Assembly: GCA_016735415.1 (NCBI GenBank)
Contig: JAERRP010000198.1
Span: forward strand, 1 to 12,685
Direction of reading: 5' to 3'
Length of the DNA stretch: 12,685 bases
Source: Desulfobacterales bacterium
GTDB lineage: Bacteria; Desulfobacterota; Desulfobacteria; Desulfobacterales; UBA5852
Shown here: piece by piece, positions 7,106-12,685 of the stretch
How the letters are laid out: each line of letters starts with the position of its first letter
Position numbering within the stretch: position 1 is the first letter of the stretch
Made by a program: the position numbers and the translations under genes
The notes under the pieces: generated by a model
What the model was told of the DNA's origin: nothing
What the model saw: the letters and a program-made list of their open reading frames with translations, nothing else
The model's database searches: none

Positions 7106-8395
7106 CTATGCATTTAGACTGTTAAGCACCTTCGCGGCCGCCGCAACCGTCTGGTCGATATCCGCTTCCGTATGGGCCTGGGAGACAAACCCGGCTTCAA
7201 ACTGGGAAGGGGCCAGATAGATACCTTCGGCCAGCATGCCGCGGTAATAAGCAGCAAAGCGTTCCAGATTGCTGGTTTTGGCATCGGCAAAATTGGCCAC
7301 GGGACGGTCGCTGAAGAACATTCCCAGCATTGAGCCCACACGGTTGAAAACTGCCGGTATCCCCGCCTGGGCGGCCGCCTGGGCCAATCCGTCGGCCAAT
7401 CGACGCGAACACACCTCCAGGGTGTCGTAAACGCCCGGGCGCCCAAGGGCTTTGAGCGACGCGATCCCCGCCGCCATTGCCAGAGGATTGCCTGAGAGAG
7501 TGCCGGCTTGGTACACCGGGCCTTCCGGCGCCACATGGGCCATGACATCACGGCGTCCCCCGTAGGCACCGACCGGAAGCCCTCCACCAATGATTTTACC
7601 AAAGCAGGTGATATCCGGATTGATGCCGTAACGTTCCTGCGCCCCCCCGTAAGCCACGCGAAAACCGCTCATGACTTCATCAAAAATCAAAAGACTGCCG
7701 TGCCGGGCCGTCATTTCGCGCAGGGCTTCCAGAAAACCCTTTTTAGGCGGTACCATCCCCATATTGCCGGCAACGGGCTCGACGATAACGCAGGCCACTT
7801 CATCACCCCTTTTCGTCAGAAGCGCTTCCAGAGCGTCAATATCGTTGTAGGGCAGGGAAAGGGTGTGCTGCACAACGGCTTCCGGGATCCCCGGACTTCC
7901 GGGGATATTCAGGGTGGCCACCCCGGACCCGGCATCCACCAGGAGCATGTCGGCATGACCGTGGTAGCAGCCGTCAAATTTGACGATGGCATTGCGGCCC
8001 GTAAAACCACGGGCCAGGCGAATGGCACTCATGGTGGCTTCCGTGCCGGAATTGACCATGCGGATTTGTTCCACCGACGGCACGGCCGCCACCACCAGAT
8101 CGGCCAGTTCCAGTTCCAGATCGGTAGGGGCGCCGAAACTGGTGCCGCGCTCCAAAACGCGACTGATCGCCCGGATGACGTCCGGATGGCGATGCCCCAG
8201 TATCATCGGACCCCAGGAGCCGACGTAGTCAATATATTCGTTGCCGTCGGCATCCCATAAACGGCAGCCATCGGCGCGGGCGATGAAAAGGGGCGAAGTG
8301 GCGACCGCCTTGCAGGCCCGCACCGGGCTGTTGACACCGCCCGGGATGAGCACCTGGGCACGTTCAAAAAGGGCCAGGGATTGCGTATTTGCCAT
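7106..8395 (-). CDS. hemL: Glutamate-1-semialdehyde 2,1-aminomutase
   Basis: A 429-residue PLP enzyme that converts glutamate-1-semialdehyde to 5-aminolevulinate (EC 5.4.3.8), the last step of the C5 route to haem, sirohaem and other tetrapyrroles in the cytosol. The chain is full length for the family. The N-terminal [12 protein letters not shown] motif, the [14 protein letters not shown] and YHGH PLP-site motifs, the FDEVMSGFR aspartate that binds the pyridine nitrogen, and the Schiff-base lysine K267 in [16 protein letters not shown] are all intact. The ATG at 8395 matches the family start and has AAAGG 10 bases upstream; an in-frame GTG at 8428 would add 11 residues. It is first in an operon with a GAF-cyclase and a yqgE-like gene. 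Sulfate reducers need tetrapyrroles for cytochromes and sulfite reductase, which fits the proposed host. Confidence 0.97.
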   Translation of the reverse strand: MANTQSLALFERAQVLIPGGVNSPVRACKAVATSPLFIARADGCRLWDADGNEYIDYVGSWGPMILGHRHPDVIRAISRVLERGTSFGAPTDLELELADLVVAAVPSVEQIRMVNSGTEATMSAIRLARGFTGRNAIVKFDGCYHGHADMLLVDAGSGVATLNIPGSPGIPEAVVQHTLSLPYNDIDALEALLTKRGDEVACVIVEPVAGNMGMVPPKKGFLEALREMTARHGSLLIFDEVMSGFRVAYGGAQERYGINPDITCFGKIIGGGLPVGAYGGRRDVMAHVAPEGPVYQAGTLSGNPLAMAAGIASLKALGRPGVYDTLEVCSRRLADGLAQAAAQAGIPAVFNRVGSMLGMFFSDRPVANFADAKTSNLERFAAYYRGMLAEGIYLAPSQFEAGFVSQAHTEADIDQTVAAAAKVLNSLNA

Positions 8396-8460
8396 CAGGT
8401 TCAAACCTTTCAGATTCAGTGCGCCCACCCGGGCCAGCGCCCCGGGCCGATCGCGCGATG

Positions 8461-8480
8461 AACCGTTTTATAAAACTGTT
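8461..8480 (-). promoter_or_regulatory. Operator-like palindrome with -10 box upstream of hemL
   Basis: A 20-bp near-perfect palindrome with core GTTTTATAAAAC (8465-8476) flanked by AAC.../...GTT arms; 18 of 20 positions are symmetric. Read on the minus strand it contains TATAAA (8472-8467), a good -10, though the -35 position (TGGCTC) is poor. A weak -35 with a palindrome over the -10 would suit a repressor or an activator-dependent promoter. The hemL start lies about 65 bases downstream. The binding protein is unknown. Confidence 0.4.
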
Positions 8481-8662
8481 GTACCGGCCGAGCCATCATC
8501 CGCATGGCTTTTCATTGCGCCGGGCGACCCTTATGACCGACAAGCCACAACAATGACTGGATCATAACAGTTTCCAACACCCGAATGGCGCCTGTTCAGC
8601 GCTTGATCAATTGTTTGAATCCGGGTGGAGGATCGTGATATGAACTGAAGACCGTAGTAATT

Positions 8663-8677
8663 TTGACAAGTTATCAA
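8663..8677. promoter_or_regulatory. TTGAC/TCAA inverted repeat
   Basis: A 15-base imperfect palindrome, TTGAcAAgTTaTCAA, containing a perfect TTGACA (8663-8668) but no acceptable -10 at 16-18 bases on the plus strand. The TTGA..TCAA form resembles CRP/FNR-type sites, although the spacing is one base longer than the FNR consensus. It may be a regulator site for the kptA-like gene, about 200 bases downstream, or chance. Confidence 0.25.
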
Positions 8678-8687
8678 ATACGCCGGG

Positions 8688-8717
8688 CCCGGTCAAGATA
8701 CAGCGTATCCGGCCGGG
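8688..8717 (+). other. Two-part hairpin in the kptA-like upstream region
   Basis: CCCGG (8688-8692) pairs with CCGGG (8713-8717), and inside it GATAC (8697-8701) pairs with GTATC (8705-8709) across a 3-base loop, leaving a 4/3 internal loop. Only three T residues follow, so it is not a standard terminator. It could be a structured leader element if transcription starts upstream. Confidence 0.3.
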
Positions 8718-8872
8718 TTTACCTTCCGACATCCGAACCACCCGCAAAGTTTCGATTGCGGTTCGGGCCCGGAACAAAACCCGGCCGAAGATCAACCCCG
8801 CACCGGAAGGCTGCCGACACTGAACGCGGTAGGATGCGTGCTTTGAGCGGCCTCCTTATAAGACAGCCGCCG

Positions 8873-9616
8873 ATGAAAAATCCAAACAAGCTTGCCAAGT
8901 TCCTCCATTATATCCTCGGACGGCGGCCGGATGAATTTGGCCTGGTGCCGGATGAACAGGGATATGTCGCCGTCAAGGACCTCATCAAGGTCCTGCATGA
9001 AGAGAAGTGGCACCACGTGCGCCCGGGCCACCTTGAAACACTGCCCTACTGTCGGCCGAATGCCGGCATTGAAATGGATCAGCATCGTATTCGTGCGTGC
9101 GAACGCGGCAATTTACCCGCTTTTTCAGACAGCACGCCACCCCCCAAACTGCTTTATAGCTGTATTCGACGCAAGGCCTATCTGACGGTCAGCCGCCACG
9201 GCCTTGTTCCGCAGACCCACCCGGATAAAGTGGTACTCTACGCAGATATGGCATTGGCCCAACGGGTCGGACGCCGGCGCGACGCCACTCCGATCGTCGT
9301 CACCGTTCAGACAACCGTGGCGCAACGTGCGGGGATTCTTTTCATGCGCTTTGGCCAATCGATTTATTTGGCCGCGAGCATCCCCGTCAATTGCTGCCGC
9401 CTGCCGACGCCCCCCAAACCAACGCGATCCGAGCGGCGAGAGAAGGAAGTGGCACCGGCCAAGCCCCCCCAGCCGGCCGGCAGCTATACCGTGGATTGGG
9501 ACCGGCTGGAGAACGGCGGTCACCTGCCGAAATCCACTGGGAAAAAATCAAAGCAATGGCGCCGCGAACGCCTGCGCCTGCGCCGCATGAAGCAATCTCC
9601 CAAAGATTCTTCTTGA
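8873..9616 (+). CDS. Divergent Tpt1/KptA-like RNA 2'-phosphotransferase family protein
   Basis: A 247-residue protein that follows the KptA/Tpt1 plan. The winged-helix lobe begins KLAKFLHYILGRRPDEFGL (about 6-24) with DEQGYVAVKDL, then comes RIRA (72-75), then an ADP-ribosyltransferase-like lobe: PPPKLLYS (89-96), GLVP (110-113), VGRRRDATPIVVTV (132-145), AGILFMRF and SIYLAASIP (153-171). True KptA uses NAD+ to remove a 2'-phosphate from RNA. Here LRHxP reads LGRRP, the QGHS after RIRA reads ERGN, the HGT after LY reads SCI, and the VHLS position reads VLYA, so normal activity is doubtful. Residues about 178-247 form an extra Pro/Lys/Arg-rich tail; KptA is usually about 180 long. The ATG at 8873 is chosen by alignment, and its ribosome site is weak; an in-frame ATG at 8834 is an alternative. 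It ends 90 bases before a co-oriented tRNA-Lys, with no terminator between. Confidence 0.75.
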   Translation: MKNPNKLAKFLHYILGRRPDEFGLVPDEQGYVAVKDLIKVLHEEKWHHVRPGHLETLPYCRPNAGIEMDQHRIRACERGNLPAFSDSTPPPKLLYSCIRRKAYLTVSRHGLVPQTHPDKVVLYADMALAQRVGRRRDATPIVVTVQTTVAQRAGILFMRFGQSIYLAASIPVNCCRLPTPPKPTRSERREKEVAPAKPPQPAGSYTVDWDRLENGGHLPKSTGKKSKQWRRERLRLRRMKQSPKDSS

Positions 9617-9648
9617 AAATCGGCCGTAATTGGGATAGCGGAAAGCGT

Positions 9649-9677
9649 TTGACAACCATTGGCAAAGCTGTTAGACA
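9649..9677 (+). promoter_or_regulatory. Promoter of tRNA-Lys
   Basis: A perfect TTGACA (9649-9654), a 17-base spacer and TAGACA (9672-9677) place the start near 9685, about 20 bases before the tRNA. A small GGTTC/GAACC hairpin falls in that short leader. Strong -35 and correct spacing make this one of the more convincing promoters in the window. Confidence 0.6.
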
Positions 9678-9706
9678 GCTTCTCCGGTTCTCACATCCGG
9701 AACCAC

Positions 9707-9783
<77 letters not shown>

Positions 9784-9796
9784 CCCGAGAGGCCGA

Positions 9797-9828
9797 AGGG
9801 CAGTTCATTGTAACTGCCCTCTTTTTTT
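9797..9828 (+). terminator. Intrinsic terminator after tRNA-Lys
   Basis: AGGGCAGTT (9797-9805) pairs perfectly with AACTGCCCT (9812-9820) across a 6-base loop, followed by C and seven T residues. This is a textbook rho-independent terminator, 14 bases after the tRNA. It separates the tRNA unit from the ribosomal protein operon. Confidence 0.95.
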
Positions 9829-9909
9829 GCATGAGCCCGATGTCGGAACCTCGGCCGATCCACTCGAGGTCCCTGAGTCGAACCGGATCCACCGCTTTCA
9901 ATCAATGGG

Positions 9910-9939
9910 TTGACAGCGCAAATCCGAATGGCCTAATCT
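9910..9939 (+). promoter_or_regulatory. Promoter of rpsF-rpsR-rplI(-dnaB) operon
   Basis: A perfect TTGACA (9910-9915) with an 18-base spacer to TAATCT (9934-9939), placing the start near 9946. It lies between the tRNA terminator and rpsF, and gives a leader of about 80 bases. Confidence 0.6.
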
Positions 9940-9945
9940 AACACG

Positions 9946-10026
9946 ATTTATGACACGCTGACCCCCTCGGGTCGGCCGCATTCCTTGCTCCGTTCAAGCG
10001 GGGCTTTACAGCCAAGAGGAGGCTTT
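9946..10026 (+). promoter_or_regulatory. Structured 5' leader of rpsF operon
   Basis: The leader can form GACCC-CCTC-GGGTC (9960-9973) and GCTCCG/CGGGGC (9987-10004, one G-U pair), plus short GGC/GCC and GCC/GGC pairings around the strong ribosome site GAGGAGG (10016-10022). In many bacteria the S6:S18 complex binds the rpsF leader and represses its own operon. This leader is in the right place for that, but I cannot confirm the published motif by eye. Confidence 0.4.
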
Positions 10027-10530
10027 ATGCGTAGGTATGAAACCATCGTTATTGTCGATCCTGATCTGGGCGAAGACCAGCGCTCACCGGTTTTCAACCG
10101 CATCAGGGAATTGGTGCCCCAAAAGGGCGGGTTGCTGGTGGAGTTTGACGAGTGGGGCGCTCGCAAAATGGCCTATGCCATCAAAAAGAAAAAACGCGGT
10201 CATTACCTTCGGGTCGACTACTGCGGTACCGGCGAACTCGTCAACGAAATGGAGCGCCAGTTTCGCATCGACGACCGTGTTTTAAAGTACATGACCATCC
10301 TCCTTGAAGATGATGTGGATATGGAAAGTATTCAGGAGAAGTTGACCCAGGCACGCGAAGCGGAAAATAAAAAAGCGGCGGAAAAAACCGCCCCCGTGGC
10401 CGAGGTGCCGACCGCCGAGGCCGCTCCGGCGGAAGACACGCCGACACCCGCTTCGGAAGAAACCGCGCCTGCTGAAGACATCGAATCTGCTGAAGACACC
10501 GAATCCGCTGAAAAGAAGGAGGGTGAATAA
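10027..10530 (+). CDS. rpsF: 30S ribosomal protein S6
   Basis: A 167-residue S6, which pairs with S18 on the platform of the small ribosomal subunit. Residues 1 to about 105 form the usual ferredoxin-like core, starting [14 protein letters not shown], with [27 protein letters not shown] in the middle and [11 protein letters not shown] near 79-89. Residues about 110-167 are an extra tail of Glu, Ala, Pro, Asp and Thr, strongly acidic. S6 proteins are usually about 95-140 long, so this tail is at the long end. The ATG at 10027 has GAGGAGG just upstream (4 bases after GGAGG). First gene of the operon; rpsR begins one base after its stop. Confidence 0.97.
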   Translation: MRRYETIVIVDPDLGEDQRSPVFNRIRELVPQKGGLLVEFDEWGARKMAYAIKKKKRGHYLRVDYCGTGELVNEMERQFRIDDRVLKYMTILLEDDVDMESIQEKLTQAREAENKKAAEKTAPVAEVPTAEAAPAEDTPTPASEETAPAEDIESAEDTESAEKKEGE

Positions 10531-10531
10531 A

Positions 10532-10816
10532 ATGGCCCCAGCCCGAGGACGAGGAAAAGGACGAGGACGTAACACAAAAAAAAGAAAACGACGTATCTAT
10601 CATCGCCGTAAGGTCTGCCGGTTCTGTGCCGATAAAAGCCTGAGCATCGATTACAAAGAACCCAAAACCCTTCGAAACTTCACGACGGAACGCGGCAAGA
10701 TCATTCCGCGGCGTATTTCCGGCGCCTGCGCCAAACACCAGCGCAAACTGACCCTGGCCATCAAGCGGGCACGCACGATTGCTCTGCTGCCCTACGTAGG
10801 GACACTGGATTTATAA
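10532..10816 (+). CDS. rpsR: 30S ribosomal protein S18
   Basis: A 94-residue S18, the partner of S6 in the small subunit. A basic Arg/Gly/Lys-rich N-terminal extension (about 1-27) precedes the S18 core with [26 protein letters not shown] and a C-terminal [17 protein letters not shown]18 is usually about 75 residues, so the extension accounts for the extra length. C29, C32, C66 and H69 form a CxxC...CxxH set, the zinc-binding (C+) form of S18. The ATG at 10532 has GGAGGG within the end of rpsF as its ribosome site; the one-base gap implies translational coupling. Confidence 0.97.
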   Translation: MAPARGRGKGRGRNTKKRKRRIYHRRKVCRFCADKSLSIDYKEPKTLRNFTTERGKIIPRRISGACAKHQRKLTLAIKRARTIALLPYVGTLDL

Positions 10817-10838
10817 TTAGTTCCGGAGGTTTTGATTC

Positions 10839-11294
10839 ATGAAAGTTATCCTTAAAGAAACCATTGAATCCCTCGGCATCATCGGCAACGAGGCCGATGT
10901 CGCCGATGGCTACGCTCGCAATTTTTTACTGCCGCAGGGCAAGGCGATGGAAGCCACGCCGCAGAACCGGCGCATTCTGGAACAGCAAAAAACCAAATTC
11001 GACCTGCAAATCGCCAAGGAAAGGACATTGGCCGAAGAAATGGCCAAACGTCTGGAGGGCGTGGAGTGCACCGTTAAGGCCAAAGTTGCCGATGGCGACC
11101 GGCTCTACGGATCCGTCACCGTGCGCGATATCATCAACACCCTGGCCAAACAGGATATTGTGGTCGAAAAAAGGGGAGTCCTGCTGAAAGAACCCATTAA
11201 GACGCTCGGCACCGTCAGCGTGCCGATTCGTGTCTATACGGGTGTTGAACCGGAAATCACGGTGCACGTCGTTCCAGAAAAAAATACTGCTTAA
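10839..11294 (+). CDS. rplI: 50S ribosomal protein L9
   Basis: A 151-residue L9 of normal length, which binds 23S rRNA at the base of the L1 stalk. The N-terminal RNA-binding domain shows MKVILKE..ESLG..G and the family signature GYARNFLLP..KA (about 24-36). A long central helix (about 40-75) leads to the C-terminal domain with GDRLYGSVTVRDI and IKTLGTVSVPIRVY. The ATG at 10839 has GGAGG at 10825-10829, 9 bases upstream. It follows rpsR after 22 bases and precedes dnaB after 55 bases. Confidence 0.97.
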   Translation: MKVILKETIESLGIIGNEADVADGYARNFLLPQGKAMEATPQNRRILEQQKTKFDLQIAKERTLAEEMAKRLEGVECTVKAKVADGDRLYGSVTVRDIINTLAKQDIVVEKRGVLLKEPIKTLGTVSVPIRVYTGVEPEITVHVVPEKNTA

Positions 11295-11311
11295 CAGCTT
11301 AGGAAGACAGC

Positions 11312-11327
11312 GTGCCCGCCAGGGCAC
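11312..11327 (+). other. Hairpin in the rplI-dnaB gap
   Basis: GTGCCC pairs perfectly with GGGCAC across a 4-base loop. No T-run follows, so it is not an intrinsic terminator. It may slow read-through, mark an RNA processing point or influence dnaB translation, as dnaB lacks a clear ribosome site. Confidence 0.4.
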
Positions 11328-11349
11328 CGGTCTCACACGGCTTTCACCC

Positions 11350-12685
11350 ATGGCAGACCGCCGCGCCCCAACCAGACAGGACCCCTCGCTTCAGCATCTG
11401 CCGCCGCAGAATCTCGAGGCCGAGGAGTCATTGATCAGCGCCGTTCTGATCGATAATAGCACCCTGCTTGAAGTCATCGAGGTGCTGGCGCCGGAAGATT
11501 TCTATCGCACGGCCCATCAGCGGATCTTTACGGCCATGACCGATCTGTTCAGCCGCAGCGAACCCGTCGATCTGATTACCCTGACCAACAAACTCAGGGA
11601 AAACGGTCAGCTCGAAGAGATCGGCGGGGCCGCTTATCTGGCGCGCCTTTTGGACACCGCCCCCGTGGCGGCCAATGCCGAACACTATGCCCGAATCGTA
11701 CACGACAAGGCCTGCCTGCGCCGGCTGATCGAAACATCCCATCAGATCGTCCAGAAATGTTTCGAGGATCGCGGCGATATCGACGATCTGCTCGATTTCG
11801 CCGAGCACTCCGTATTCGAGATTGCGGAAAACAAGATCCGCAAATCCTTTCATCCCTTAAGCGAACTGATCGATTCCAATATCGATCAACTTGAGGAGCG
11901 CCAGGGCAACCGCACGCTGATCACCGGGGTTGCCACCGGATTCAGCGGCCTGGACAACTTGACGTCCGGACTCCAGCCCTCGGACCTCATTATCCTGGCT
12001 GGCCGCCCGAGTATGGGCAAAACCGCCCTGGCCCTGAACATCGCCCGCAATGCGGCGGTGGACGCCAACACGCCGGTGGCCGTCTTTTCGCTCGAAATGT
12101 CCAAGGAACAGCTTTCGATGCGCATGCTCTGCGCCGAAGCCCGGGTGGATTCCCACCGGTTGCGCGGCGGTTTTCTGAGCAATGAAGACTGGACCAGCCT
12201 GAACCATTCCGCCGACGTACTCTCCAGAGCCCCGATTTTCATCGATGACAGCCCTGACATTTCAGCCCTCACGATCCGTGCCAAAGCGCGGCGCCTCAAA
12301 AGCGACAAACAACTGGGGCTGATCATCATCGATTATCTACAGTTGATGAAGGGGCGCCGCAATATTGAACGCCGTGACCTGGAGATATCAGAGATATCCC
12401 GCTCGCTTAAAGCCCTGGCCAAAGAACTGAACGTTCCGGTGGTAGCCCTCTCTCAGCTCAATCGCAAGCTCGAGGAGCGCACCGACAAGCGGCCCAAGCT
12501 CTCAGATTTACGTGAAAGCGGGGCCCTGGAGCAGGATGCCGACGTGGTAACTTTTATCTACCGGGATGAAGTCTATAACAAGGAAGAAAACAATCCCAAC
12601 CGCGGCAAGGCCGAAATCATCCTGGCCAAACACCGCAATGGCCCCACCGGCGAGGTGCCCCTGACCTTCATTCATGCCTATACCC
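11350..12685 (+). CDS. dnaB: Replicative DNA helicase DnaB (3' end cut by window)
   Basis: The hexameric helicase that unwinds DNA at the replication fork and recruits primase. 445 residues are visible and the gene runs off the right edge, probably close to its end. The N-terminal domain starts with LPPQNLEAEESLISAVL (about 17-33), the standard DnaB opening. A linker (about 160-190) leads to the RecA-like motor with Walker A GRPSMGKT at 218-225, FSLEMSKEQL after it, and Walker B LIIIDYLQLM with D328. SQLNRKLEER, LRESGALEQDADVV and KHRNGPTGEV complete the family motifs. No intein or insertion is seen in the visible part. The ATG at 11350 is the only good family start; it lacks a clear Shine-Dalgarno site. 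Its place after rplI matches the common rpsF-rpsR-rplI-dnaB order. Confidence 0.97.
   Translation, partial: MADRRAPTRQDPSLQHLPPQNLEAEESLISAVLIDNSTLLEVIEVLAPEDFYRTAHQRIFTAMTDLFSRSEPVDLITLTNKLRENGQLEEIGGAAYLARLLDTAPVAANAEHYARIVHDKACLRRLIETSHQIVQKCFEDRGDIDDLLDFAEHSVFEIAENKIRKSFHPLSELIDSNIDQLEERQGNRTLITGVATGFSGLDNLTSGLQPSDLIILAGRPSMGKTALALNIARNAAVDANTPVAVFSLEMSKEQLSMRMLCAEARVDSHRLRGGFLSNEDWTSLNHSADVLSRAPIFIDDSPDISALTIRAKARRLKSDKQLGLIIIDYLQLMKGRRNIERRDLEISEISRSLKALAKELNVPVVALSQLNRKLEERTDKRPKLSDLRESGALEQDADVVTFIYRDEVYNKEENNPNRGKAEIILAKHRNGPTGEVPLTFIHAYT

Larger units (their letters stand above)
8429..8872. other. Long intergenic region between divergent hemL and kptA-like gene
   Basis: About 477 bases separate the two start codons, and no credible gene is visible. 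The contents are the palindrome ATCGCGCGAT (8450-8459), the operator-like palindrome at 8461-8480, a GGAGG site with an ATG followed at once by a stop (8627-8648), an inverted repeat with TTGACA at 8663-8677, and a two-part hairpin at 8688-8717. The rest is GC-rich with repeated CCGG and CCCGGG motifs that can form many short stems. A 62-codon minus-strand frame here has no ribosome site and is not accepted as a gene. Confidence 0.5.

Noticed and set aside
8491..8512. AGCCAT/ATGGCT hairpin followed by TTTT, considered as a terminator on the plus strand
   Set aside because: Short stem, short T-run, and no upstream plus-strand gene for it to terminate.
8607..8795. 62-codon minus-strand frame in the hemL-kptA intergenic region
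   Set aside because: No ribosome site, no recognisable motif, and an Arg-rich composition typical of chance frames in GC-rich DNA.
8663..8872. 70-residue upstream extension of the kptA-like frame
   Set aside because: The added residues are Arg/Pro-rich and unlike the family, which begins at about the ATG at 8873; the upstream part contains palindromes and looks non-coding.

Overview
The window looks like a piece of chromosome from a GC-rich Gram-negative bacterium, most likely a sulfate-reducing Desulfobacterota of the Desulfosarcina/Desulfobacteraceae kind. This rests on the overall gene style and on the order tRNA-Lys, rpsF, rpsR, rplI, dnaB. It is an inference; no marker gene settles the genus. 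Nothing points to a plasmid, phage or insertion sequence.

Left part (1-3535): the first 283 bases hold no gene but are full of degenerate direct and inverted repeats. Two minus-strand genes follow, probably co-transcribed: a dynamin-like large GTPase (3399 down to 1156) and a ParA/Soj-type ATPase without a ParB partner (1075 down to 284). A short regulatory region (about 3500-3680) separates them from a divergent 50-residue, four-cysteine, lysine-tailed protein (3681-3833), which I do not recognise.

Middle part (3871-8395): a minus-strand operon read in the order hemL (tetrapyrrole synthesis), a membrane-anchored triple-GAF class III nucleotide cyclase, and a YqgE/AlgH family protein. An operator-like palindrome lies upstream of hemL, in a 477-base non-coding stretch.

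Right part (8873-12685), plus strand: a divergent Tpt1/KptA-like protein (RNA 2'-phosphotransferase fold) in which most family signature residues are replaced; a tRNA-Lys(CTT) with its own promoter and a clear intrinsic terminator; then the ribosomal/replication operon rpsF-rpsR-rplI-dnaB with a promoter and a structured leader. dnaB runs off the right edge.

Most of the window is housekeeping. The parts that merit a closer look are the dynamin-ParA pair, the small cysteine protein beside it with the three-part inverted repeat between their promoters, and the apparently catalytically altered KptA-like protein next to a tRNA gene.
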